Source: Hondaea fermentalgiana
Lineage: Eukaryota; Sar; Bigyra; Thraustochytrida; Thraustochytriidae
Assembly (NCBI GenBank): GCA_014084085.1
Contig: NPFB01000039.1
Location: forward strand, 86,170 to 137,208
Length of the DNA stretch: 51,039 bases
Reading direction: 5' to 3'
The position numbers were made by a program, and so were the translations under genes. Below the pieces are notes generated by a model. The model ran no database searches. It was not told where the DNA came from and worked only from the letters and a program-made list of their open reading frames with translations. Within the stretch, counting starts at the first letter, position 1. Every line of letters begins with the position of its first letter. Positions 1 to 9,200 of this stretch are shown here, piece by piece.

Positions 1-205
1 AAGCCCGATGGAGGATTCGACCTTGAGGTCTGCGGGCAGACACCGGAGCGAGGATGCTCGACCTGGTTTTGCTCGGCCTGGTTTGGGTTTTTCAAAAGCG
101 ATCTGCTCTTGGCGCCCTTCATCTATGCAAGTATGCGTGCCTGCATGCACGAGTCGCTTTTGAATAATTCCGGCAGACTCGCCACCCCGGGCTCGCAGCG
201 CCGCG

Positions 206-995
206 ATGGCGGTGCCGCCGGCCGCGCTCGTGCGCGTGGCGGAAGCCGCTGCCGCGGCGGACCGCGCCTCCGTGCGCGTGCTGGGCCGGTACGTTTGCGA
301 GAGGCGGGCGAGGCGGTTGGGTGGCCGGATGGAGGGAGGGATGTATCGCTCCAGCTCTGGCCTTCGCGAGCTGACGTGAACCCAACGACGACAACGACGA
401 CGACCTTGCGCGCGTGCAAATGCAAACTTGCATGCAAACGTGCGTCTGGATGGGGACCTTGTCTACCGCAGGATTGTATCGTATGCACCAGAGAACGACC
501 TCGTCGTCTTGGAGGATCCATGTCCAGGAGCCCAAGATGACCGCGTTCAGGTCGATGTGGAGCTCGTGACACCTCACGAAGCGCTACAAAAGGGATCGCT
601 TGTTTCGGTTATTGGCGAGGTCAACGTCAAGGTGAGTGTGAAGCGGTACAAATTGGGCATATTACAGAAGCAAACATCTGACATCTTTTGCTGTCGCATT
701 TGCGTGTTGCGTTCGAAAGGGTCCTGGTGCTCGTGGACATGAGCCGCTGATCAAAGCGCGCGCGCTTGTGCCCATGGAGGGTCTTGACGTCCGTCTCTAT
801 GCGTCTGCGCTAGAAATTCGTCGCAAGTTTCTCAAGAGCCAAAACCTAGACAGCTCCTTCGTTCTCAAGCGAGAACGCACGGAAGAAGAGGCGGGACGCG
901 CCCGCGACAAGCGTAGGCTTACCGAGGCCGCAAGCTCGCGCGCTGCCCACGAAGACGATGCAGCGGACGCTGACGCTGTTGTCATTTTAGACTGA
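206..995 (+). CDS. TEN1: TEN1-like CST telomere-capping subunit (three exons)
   Basis: Three exons join cleanly: 206-288, 472-631 and 720-995. Introns 289-471 (GTACGT...AG) and 632-719 (GTGAGT...AG) have good donor sites, and the joins keep frame, giving 172 residues. The product follows the order of human TEN1: VRVLGRIVSYAPE (like TFGRLCLYD), then VELVTPHEALQKGSLVSVIG (like TKLVEPFHAQVGSLYIVLG), then IKARALVPMEGLDVRLYASA (like VKARVLTCVEGMNLPLLEQA). TEN1 is the small OB-fold subunit that pairs with STN1 in CTC1-STN1-TEN1, binding telomeric single-stranded DNA and helping polymerase alpha-primase fill in the C strand. The protein is longer than the human one (about 123 residues) through a charged tail ending in acidic residues and VVILD, which resembles a SUMO-interacting motif. 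The family call rests on remembered alignment; the intron boundaries are inferred from splice consensus and frame. Confidence 0.72.
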
Positions 996-1149
996 CTCAT
1001 CGACCCACAGTGAGCGAATGGTGGCGCAAGGCGGGGGTTCAGGAAAGCGAATAGCAAAGTCTATATCATTCCGGCTGAGACGAGCTGTAAATACTACCAA
1101 CCACTACGAGTGCGAGATTATTCCGCTCCTGTTCTTGCCGATATGAAAT

Positions 1150-1766
1150 TTACTTGTTTCGTGGCGGGGCTACCTGCAGTGATCCATCCTTGAGGTATTG
1201 ATCGATCTTCATCTGGCGATACTCTTCCCATTGCTCGGTCGAGGTGTACTGCGACACGCACTCATTCATGGCCTTGTTCAGATGCCGGCACTTGAAAATC
1301 ACCATGAGGTTGTGCTCCCTGGCACACTCAACAAAGGCCTCGGTCTCATCCTTGCAGCGCTCGCGGGCCTCCTTGAGGAAAATCGTCCGCAGTCTCTGTG
1401 CCATTCATCATACGGTGAACGCAAGCGAGCATTTCATTTTCGTCATCGTCATCGGCGGTGTCTTCGTCAGTCGTTCGTTCTCTCCATCATTCGCTCGTCC
1501 ACCCAGCTTTCTTTGTCCTCCCTTTCTCCCCTCGGGCGCGCCGTCCCTCGCGGCGGCCGCGAGCCGCTGCTGCGGCAGCCGCAGCAGCTGCAAATCAATT
1601 CTCCGGACGCGACATGCGACACGACCTCGGGCTCCGTCTCCGCCTGGCACGCTGCTATCGTCCATGATTCTGGCGATTGCGGCCCACGCACCTCGTCTGC
1701 GAACTTGGTCCAGCGCCGCTTCCCCTCGGGCGCCGGCGCTGGCGCTGCTGCTTGCTCGGGCTCCAT
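1150..1766 (-). CDS. CMC1: CMC1-like twin-CX9C mitochondrial protein (two exons)
   Basis: Exon 1 (1766-1692) encodes 25 residues ending WTKFADE, followed by a GTGCGT donor. Exon 2 (1395-1150) begins after CACAG and continues in phase with RLRTIFLKEARERC. The spliced product is 106 residues, the length of human CMC1. It has two CX9C pairs, CKDETEAFVEC and CRHLNKAMNEC, the hallmark of small intermembrane-space proteins oxidised by MIA40. Order and spacing around the cysteines match the CMC1 family, which binds newly made COX1 during cytochrome c oxidase assembly. An alternative is an unspliced 84-residue protein starting at 1404, which would lack only the N-terminal tail. The gene converges on the TEN1-like gene with about 150 bp between stop codons. 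Confidence 0.8.
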
Positions 1767-2244
1767 CCTTGGCGTAGCGTGCTTTTGCGTTTTTGCCAGT
1801 CTGCGCCAGTCTGATCGAAAGAGAGAGAGAGAGAGAGTGGTTCACATGGTCATTGTCTTGGCCGGGGTAAAGCAAGGTCGAGGCCACGGTCACGGTAGTG
1901 GTAGTCATCGACCCAAAGCTTTGGGCTCCCATGATCTTGGGGAGGCAACTTGAGCAAGTATAGCTTTGCGCTGATGACATACGTCAACATGGGGAGATTA
2001 GATTCACCAAGCAAGTTGCTACTTTTCTTGATGAGGTGGAAAAAGCCTTCATTTCGCAAAGAAGCAAGCAAGCAAGCAAAGCCAAGCAAGGCCAAGCGAA
2101 GCAAAGCAGGGAACAAGAACACTTGGGGGACTTACAAGCTGCTTTCGATTTCGTTTTGGCTTCCAATGATTGAACACGTGCAAGGAAAAAGAAACAAAAG
2201 AGAATGTCATCATGCAGGGTAAGGTAAGGTAGAGGTAAGATACA
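1767..2244. other. Intergenic: CMC1 5' side and Mg-channel 3' side, with simple repeats
   Basis: No gene is supported here. The stretch holds a GA dinucleotide run at 1817-1838, about 50 bp upstream of the CMC1 start, and an AAGC-type tetranucleotide run at 2061-2108. Open frames crossing it have no recognisable content and are explained by the repeats. Confidence 0.6.
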
Positions 2245-3897
2245 TCAGCTAATGAGAAGCCCCTGGTTACGAATTTTGAGGAGGATAAAGATCATGCCAA
2301 AAGGAAGGCAGACCATGGTCGCGCCAAAAACGCCCCAGAACCAATGCGGATCTTCAGTGACGCCACTGGCCAAGTTCATACCAAAAAGACCGGCAATCAA
2401 AGCGCCAATCGTCGAAGCGGCCGTGATGCCGCTTACGAGGAGATCGACGCCCAAAAGACGGTTCTGCGCGGTTGAAAGCCGTAGCGAAGTCGTGGACCGC
2501 GCAGACTCGAGATCCTCGTCGAGATCGCGAATGCCAATCTGTACACCATCAATAATCTGGAGGTAATTTTCCAGCATGAGCTCGACCTCATCATGATCAA
2601 ATGCCCAGTCATCCTCATTGCCCGTCAGATAGCGCTCGGGATGCTGATGATTCTTGGTAAGTTGCATAAGTGCCATATCAGAGTCGGAACGAAGAAGTTC
2701 TGAGAGCGCCTTGTGCAGTGCTGCGACGCGGGCATCGAGCACGTCGAGCCGCGACTTTACCTGACGAAGTTTCTCCAGGATTGGGCCTCGCGTCGACTGC
2801 AAAATCTCCTTGATACTGCTACGAATGGCAGGACGCAAATTGTTGTACGCCTCTTCGAGCTTGTTGCACACCGTGACGAGGACGGCCTCGTATGCCCGCA
2901 TCTCGAAATTTGTATCGGGCATCTCCTCTGTGAAGTCGCGAATCCGCATGAGAACGCCGCCCATGAGCGCGTCCGCGCCGTCCGGCACGAAAATGAAGCA
3001 CTTATCGTACAACACAAGCGCCTTGAGCGGGTCAAGGTTCATGAGAATGGCATGCCGGCGCACGAGAATCTCCGGGTCGTGCGTGTTGGAAAAGGCGGGA
3101 TCAAAAAGTCGAATGTCGCGCGGCTGCAAAGTACCCCGGAACGTCAGCTTTTGCGTTTCCCTCTTGTCGATCCTCATGAACTGAGGCAGGGACTCGATGG
3201 CCACCGTCGATCCACTCGTGGACGAGGTCTGTTTGTCCGTCATGTCGCTACTGTCAGCGCGGGCGGTGGAGGACCTTGCCTCGTTGCCTCCCGCGAGGCG
3301 CAGACGGCTCTCTGCGTCATTTGCGCTTGCTGTGGCCCCGATGCGAGTGCGAAGGCCGCTTCCCACGTCCTCGCCATCGCCGTATCCATCCTCGTCGTCG
3401 TCCTCCTCGTCGTCGTCGTCCTCGTCATCGCCCAGGTCGGTGGCGACGTCGTCGGCCTCGTGTCCGTGGCCGTGTGGTGCGCTGCGGTACGAGTTTTGCG
3501 TCGCGGACATGAGCCCCTCGTTCGACCTCGAGTCCAGCGAGGCGAGCAGGTCCTCCTTGGTCTTGACCGGGACCGGGTCCACGCGCGGGCGCAGCTTGGG
3601 CACGACGTCTCGCGCCTCGGCGAGCAGCTCCTCGCGCTCCATCTCCGTGACCACATGGTGTCCGTTCGTCTCGATCCTCAGCACCAGCAGCGGCGGCGCC
3701 TTGAACACGAACCCGGGCACCTTCCCGCCGCCGCCGTCCTGCGTCGCGCGCACGGCCTCCAGCGCGCGCGTCGCCATGGCCCTGCGTTTCCGCAGCGCCT
3801 CATGCTCGAAGCCGCCCGCGGGGTCCGCCTCCGCCGCGCTCTGCGGCTTCTCCGCGCCCGCGCCCGCGCCGCGCCCGCCGCCGCCGCCGCGCCCCAT
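2245..3897 (-). CDS. MRS2/CorA-type magnesium channel
   Basis: 550 residues from an ATG. The C-terminal half is a CorA/MRS2 core: a long helical region (about residues 240-480, with FRGTLQPRDIRLFDP at its start and many EEAYNNLRPAI-type heptads), then two hydrophobic helices at the C terminus. The first ends in the signature FGMN that forms the selectivity loop, followed by LASGVTEDPHWFWG and the second helix. Such proteins form pentameric Mg2+ channels in the mitochondrial inner membrane (MRS2) or in other membranes. The N-terminal 240 residues are low complexity: a glycine/arginine-rich start and an acidic run near residues 155-175. I see no convincing mitochondrial presequence, so the compartment is open. 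The gene is divergent from the amino-acid transporter at 4456. Confidence 0.85.
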   Translation of the reverse strand: MGRGGGGGRGAGAGAEKPQSAAEADPAGGFEHEALRKRRAMATRALEAVRATQDGGGGKVPGFVFKAPPLLVLRIETNGHHVVTEMEREELLAEARDVVPKLRPRVDPVPVKTKEDLLASLDSRSNEGLMSATQNSYRSAPHGHGHEADDVATDLGDDEDDDDEEDDDEDGYGDGEDVGSGLRTRIGATASANDAESRLRLAGGNEARSSTARADSSDMTDKQTSSTSGSTVAIESLPQFMRIDKRETQKLTFRGTLQPRDIRLFDPAFSNTHDPEILVRRHAILMNLDPLKALVLYDKCFIFVPDGADALMGGVLMRIRDFTEEMPDTNFEMRAYEAVLVTVCNKLEEAYNNLRPAIRSSIKEILQSTRGPILEKLRQVKSRLDVLDARVAALHKALSELLRSDSDMALMQLTKNHQHPERYLTGNEDDWAFDHDEVELMLENYLQIIDGVQIGIRDLDEDLESARSTTSLRLSTAQNRLLGVDLLVSGITAASTIGALIAGLFGMNLASGVTEDPHWFWGVFGATMVCLPFGMIFILLKIRNQGLLIS

Positions 3898-4455
3898 GCT
3901 CCGCCTCCGCCGGATCGGTGTCTGGTGCCTGGCGCGGAATCGGCCGAGTCGGCGACGAGGATGAAGATGACGAAGAAAGATGCTGCTCGTGAAGATGATG
4001 GTCGATGATGCTGAAGACGATAGGCCTATGATGCTCGATGATGAGGAAGAAAAGGATCATGGCACGACGAAGGAGGCCGAGGACCAGCAGAAGGAGAACG
4101 ACCAGCGCCTGGACCAGGCCTGCGCTCAGGAGGAGAAGGACGTCGGGAAGGACCAGGCCGAGGACCAGAAGGACGACACCTAGCCTAGGAGCGACCTCGA
4201 GGAAGAAGAAGAGACGAGACGGGGAGACGAGAGGCATCGATCCCAAGCCCTCCCTTCCTTGGCACGCCGCGGCGTCCAGACACACACAAAGACCAACCAG
4301 TCCAGACCCCGTTTGGGCGGCGACCCTCGAAGCCACGACCGGCGAGCCAAGAGCCTGCGGACCAGCGGGCCAGCGAGCGAGCGAGCGGCAGGCAGGCAGG
4401 CAGGCAGCACGCGAGAGCGCCCGCAGCCGCGAGATCGGGCGCGCTGGGCGCCGTC
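3898..4455. other. Divergent promoter region, purine-rich on the + strand
   Basis: This 558 bp lies between the starts of the Mg channel (-) and the amino-acid transporter (+). From about 3960 to 4215 the + strand is dominated by GAT/GAG/GAC/AAG words, with repeated GGACCAG. It contains a 67-codon acidic open frame with an ATG at 3980 and a stop at 4183, and the complementary frame reads as a leucine/valine-rich peptide. Both look like by-products of the purine bias. A short upstream open reading frame acting on the transporter cannot be excluded. A GCAGGCAG/GCGAGCGAG repeat lies at about 4374-4405. Confidence 0.5.
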
Positions 4456-5883
4456 ATGCTGGAGCAGGGTCTGCTCGAGGGCGACCAGACGGCGCAAACG
4501 CAGCAGACGCAGGGTGAACCGCGCGACGCGAGGAGACATGGATACGTGCCGCCCCCGCGCAGGCAGGAATGGTACCATGCGGCGGCGATTCTCGTGGCAG
4601 AGCTTGTAGGTACAGGCGTGCTCGCCCTCCCGCATACCTTTGCGGTCATTGGCGTGGCGGCCGGCGTTGCCGTACTCCTCGTGTTCGCGTTGCTTAGCTT
4701 GTACTCGGGCATTCTCCTGCACAGGCTGCAGTCGTGGTACCCACAGGGAATTACCTACGGAGACATGGCCCATCAAGTCATTGGCGTCCGCGGACGTCAA
4801 ATCGTTTTTGGCTTCATCTACGTCGCCTTCTTTGGGAACCTAGCCATTTATGTGCTCACCTGCGCAGAAGCCTTGCAAAGTGCCTTTTACGGGCTGCGCT
4901 GGTGCAAATGGTGGTATACCGTCGTCACCATCATCTTCTTGCTTCCCTTTTGCCAGCTCCGCACGCTTCACAATGTGTCGTACGCCGCCGCAGCCTCCGC
5001 AGTGGCCATTTTTGTCGCGCTTGCCATCATTCTCGTTGTCACTTTTGCGGATCAATCCCCGCAAGACCAATTTAGTTCCAGTCTCGATTTGGTCGATTTC
5101 CCCGACCTGCCTATCGGTGGGCTCGACGCCAGTACTGCTGCAGCGGACCTCAGCGCCAGCCCCAGCAAGCCTACCTTTTTCCGCTTCATGTCAGCCATGA
5201 CGACCGCGATCTTTGCCTTTGGAGGCCAAGGATTGTACTTTGAGACCATGGCCGAGATGCGCCAGCCTTCCGACTTTCCTCGCGCCGTCACGCTCACCAC
5301 CGTCGGCATCCTCGCTGTCTATTTGCTGGTAGCTCTCTCGTGTGTCTCTGTGTATGGAGACAAAATTGATGGCAGCGTTTTGTACGCGCTGCCGGACGGC
5401 CCCGCAAAGTCTGTTGCTGCGCTCTTGCTCTTCTTCCACGTCAGCATCTCCTACGTCCTTGCGCAGCAAGTCATCGGTAGGGCCATTCACGTACGGTGGA
5501 AGCCTCACCACGTGGACCGTGCTTCTACGTCCGAGCGTGGCCAGTGGTTTTGCATCAGCGTTAGCTTGCTACTCATGTCCTTTCTCATCGCCAATGGCAT
5601 TCCCTTCTTCTCACATCTCATGGGCGTTGTCGCCGCGGTTTCCACGGCGCCACTTACTTTTGGCATTCCCGCCATCATGGTCTACGTGGCGTCCCACACC
5701 ATGCCCAAACCTGCAAATGGCGAGGCACCATACATTCGCCGCTGGGAGTATCCCGTGCTGGTTTTTCTTGTCATTCTCACCGTCTACCTTGTCAGCGCTG
5801 GTCTTGCCAGCAACATACACGAGCTCGTGGAAAAGTGGTCTTCCGTCGGCAAGCCATTCGACTGTCACTTGCCTAAAAGGTGA
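4456..5883 (+). CDS. Amino acid transporter, AAAP (Aa_trans) family
   Basis: 475 residues with a cytosolic N-terminal tail of about 40 residues followed by roughly eleven hydrophobic segments. The first contains VGTGVLALPHTF, the classic TM1 signature of the AAAP/SLC32-36-38 and plant AVT families. Later segments such as FAFGGQGLYFETMAEM fit the conserved middle of Aa_trans proteins. Members move amino acids across plasma or vacuolar membranes, usually coupled to H+ or Na+. Length is normal for the family. Substrate and membrane cannot be read from the sequence. No introns are needed. The start ATG at 4456 lies in a GC-rich context; a second ATG lies further in, but the first fits the tail length of vacuolar AVT-type members. 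Confidence 0.88.
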   Translation: MLEQGLLEGDQTAQTQQTQGEPRDARRHGYVPPPRRQEWYHAAAILVAELVGTGVLALPHTFAVIGVAAGVAVLLVFALLSLYSGILLHRLQSWYPQGITYGDMAHQVIGVRGRQIVFGFIYVAFFGNLAIYVLTCAEALQSAFYGLRWCKWWYTVVTIIFLLPFCQLRTLHNVSYAAAASAVAIFVALAIILVVTFADQSPQDQFSSSLDLVDFPDLPIGGLDASTAAADLSASPSKPTFFRFMSAMTTAIFAFGGQGLYFETMAEMRQPSDFPRAVTLTTVGILAVYLLVALSCVSVYGDKIDGSVLYALPDGPAKSVAALLLFFHVSISYVLAQQVIGRAIHVRWKPHHVDRASTSERGQWFCISVSLLLMSFLIANGIPFFSHLMGVVAAVSTAPLTFGIPAIMVYVASHTMPKPANGEAPYIRRWEYPVLVFLVILTVYLVSAGLASNIHELVEKWSSVGKPFDCHLPKR

Positions 5884-6228
5884 ACGAACAGCAGCAGCAT
5901 CCACAGCGCGGGGCTGCATATGGTATTATAATATCATTCGTTTTACATTAGAAAAAGTGATGCGTGAAAGCGATCGATTTTTCATCACGTTTCTTCTTCA
6001 AAAAAGTTCGGGCTCGCCACAAACTTCCCATGAACCTTCTATCTCTTCATTTGCGCGCGAAAGCGCATATCACTCCGTTTTTATCGCTCTCTCGACGAGC
6101 AGTGAAAGAGGTCGACGCTTCTCTTGCTCTTCTTCTTCTCCCTTGATCCTTTCTTCTTTGTAAGCCAAGCAGAAACCATTGTGCATGCATGCTCTCGATG
6201 CGTTTTTATGAAGAAGAAGTCAACCTTG
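5884..6228. other. Convergent 3' region
   Basis: This 345 bp stretch separates the stop codons of the transporter (+) and the vWA/EF-hand gene (-). It is noticeably more AT-rich than the flanking coding DNA, as expected for facing 3' UTRs. No gene or clear polyadenylation motif was recognised. Confidence 0.6.
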
Positions 6229-9200
6229 TTACGCTTCTTCGTCCTCAAATTCTGCCTCGCTATATTCCTCATCCTCGTAGCCGTCCTCGCTGGGATTACC
6301 CTCTGCTTGATCGTCCACGCTTTTGTTCGATGCCTCGGTGGTGGTGGGCTTGTATGCTGGCGGCGGGCCAGTAATCTCCGTCGCCTGCTTCACAATGTCA
6401 TCATCACCGCCGCCGCCGTTTCCGCCGCTACTGGTCAACGTCCACGTGCTCTCTGCGCCGAGGTGAGAGCTGCCGGTCTTGCTGTTGTCAGTCGTCGCGC
6501 CGCGGAACTTGGTCTCGAGCGAGGGATCCATGCCAGACTCGGATTCGGGATCCGACTCCGAGTCCATCATGAGATCCCGCACACTTCCAAAAGAGATCTG
6601 GCGTGCGTCGACGGTAATATGCTTTGGCGTCCGGTGCACCTTGGTCTGAGGCTGCTGCATCGAATCCGTGAGCTGACGCATCCCATCTTTCAACGTCGGT
6701 TCGGCAAGCAAACTCCGTGCTGGAGATGCCTTGGCCGACAGCGGCCGCGTCGGGCCGTGAGGCTGCCACTGGATGCGAACCAATCTTGCCGCGTTGCGAT
6801 CGGCAAAGTTGAGAGAGCTCGTCGCGTTCGACGCCTCGGCTCGTCGCTGTGCCGCGTCCTCGCGCGCAAGTCGAACCTCCGTTTTGGCGACCATGGAACG
6901 TAATCTCTGCAAGCGAAATTCGCGGTCCTCCTCGTGAGGTCCACGATCTGTCGATACTGCGATACCAGCCCGTCGCAAGAGTGTTGCGAAAGGGCCGTGT
7001 GCAGCCTTCTTAATAGCCGTTCCATTGCGAAAGGCAACGTGGAGCCATGGAGAAACAAGGTCGTTTCTGGCAATGCGAGCCGCCTCTTCCGAGACTTGAG
7101 GTGCTCGATTTACCTTGGCCTCGAAATCCGATAGTGCACGCTCCGCAGTTTGCTCAGCACGACGCGCTTCGTCTTGCAGAGTTTGCAGCGTCTCGAGCGT
7201 GACGGCATTCCCTGCCAAAACCTGCTTTGCGTTGCCGCTTCTCACGAGATCACTTTCGTGTGCATACTTGGCACACAATCCCATAAGTCGCTTGCAGAGG
7301 CGGTCTGCGTTTCCGATGGCCTCCAACACATGCATCGGGATGCTATGCTTGAACATGCGGGCTTCGTGCAGGGAAGTTTCTTGATGCCGAAGCATGCGCT
7401 CGATACGTGCCACGTGGTAGTCGATGGCGCGTGTGCGCATAGTCCCTGAGCGCGCGGCGCGAAGGACTTGCAGATCGCGCAATCTCTCCATGTATACGGC
7501 GGACAACATGTTGCCAAAGTCGAGCCAGGAGTCCAATTTGCGCACGAAACCCGTGTCTACGGCGCTCAAGAGCTTGTACAAGTCTTGCTTACTCAACTGG
7601 GTGTCTAGATTTGACAGGTACCGAACAAACTCGGCTGCAGATGCACCATTGGGGAAAAGTGTGGCTGGGCTGTGGCCCTGTCCCTCGAGTGCGTCAACGA
7701 GCCCGCCCAAGGTCTCCCGGAGCCATTGGCGATCGCTTCGGGTCACGGCTTGAAGGCTCGCGAGGGACTCGAGCGCCTCGGGCTCTGCCTTGGTGACCAA
7801 CGCATCTCCTGTCGCCGCTGCGTCTGCATCTAAAACGCTGTCGGTGATGCGCATGATACGTCGCGTAAACGCCTTGACAAAACGGTCCTTGGATACCTCT
7901 GTGGACCCGGCACCCAACAGCAAAAAGACTGCATCGAACTGAGACCAGTTCATCTTGATCCCCAAAGTTCGACGCAAGCCTGTCGTAAGTGCTTTTCGGT
8001 TGAGCGCTTTGGGGGCACCGTTCCTGCCATCTGGAGCTCCCGTTGAACAGACTTCGGCGAGAGCATCGAAAAACTGTCCGAGCGAAGTCGCTGTGTGCGT
8101 TGCCTGAATCGTTTCGGCAATTGTCTGTGCAATAATAATCATGCATTCTTCGGTCGTTGCCCCATCAGGAATTCGATATAATGTCGGGCCCGGGCCGCCG
8201 TGAGTACGCTTCAGACCCGTCATGTTCGGGCTTCCTGGATCCGGAAGATCCTTCGTTGGCGAGCGCAGCTTATTGTGGTGTGATCGCAGTCTCAGACTTG
8301 TGCGCACAGAAAGCCTAGGACCTTGGACATCATTGCCCTTGCCAAGATTTGCTGGGCCCGACTTGGCCAAAGCCCAGCCGTCTTGCCCTGCAATGAATGC
8401 ACTCAAAAGCTCCTGGCCATTCGTCATGAAACATAAAAGCGGCTTGGAAAACACAAAGCGGTCATCCGCGAGCATCATTTCTGAAGTCTCGCGCTCCTGC
8501 ACCAGCGGATCGAGCGCCTGAATCGGGACCGCGTCTGGATCCTGGTCGGAGCCATCTTGCGAGGGTCTTGCGAGGGCGCAAGCGATGCCGCAGCACGAAG
8601 ACAGCTCGCAGCCAGCGACGTCGAGCGTGAATGAGGTGCTCTGTCGGGTTCCCGGCAGACCGTCAACGGGAACAAAACCAGAGTGAACATCGAGCTGGGG
8701 GAGTGTGAGCTCTACTCGGCCCGAGGCCGTTCGATGTGCGCCTTGCTGACGACACGTGTTCCACAAAACGCGACATGTCGCAAGGAGCTCACTTGAATGA
8801 AGCCAGCTTGGCGGAACTTCCGTGACCCAGAGCGATTGAAGACTGTCTGGGCCTCGAATTCGCGCAATAATAGAGCCCATGCTCATGATTTTGTTCGCCG
8901 CGGAGTTTCGCGACGTGGCCAAAGATCGATCGAGCTTGTAGAGCGTGAGAAGATCCGCGCTCGGTCCAACACGTCCAGCGCGAATGCAAAGGCCTCGGAA
9001 TCTCTTCACGGGAAGGTTGCGAATTGTCTCGCTTGCAAGATCGACCTCTCGACGGTAGCCTTCCGGACCAACGTCGACGACTCCGCTCGCAAGATCGAGT
9101 TCGTGGGTAAAAGGGACAAAGGCTGGGAGTTCAAGGGTCACAGCCGAAATTGCAGATGAAGGGAGACCAAAGCCGCCATGGAGAGTGCCAACACTGTAGC

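Noticed and set aside
2713..4008. 431-codon frame antisense to the Mg channel
   Set aside because: It mirrors the Mg-channel gene; its peptide is Arg/His/Val-rich and without domains.
3980..4183. Acidic 67-codon frame before the amino-acid transporter
   Set aside because: Explained by the purine-rich tract; the reverse frame is equally open. Kept only as a possible upstream open reading frame.
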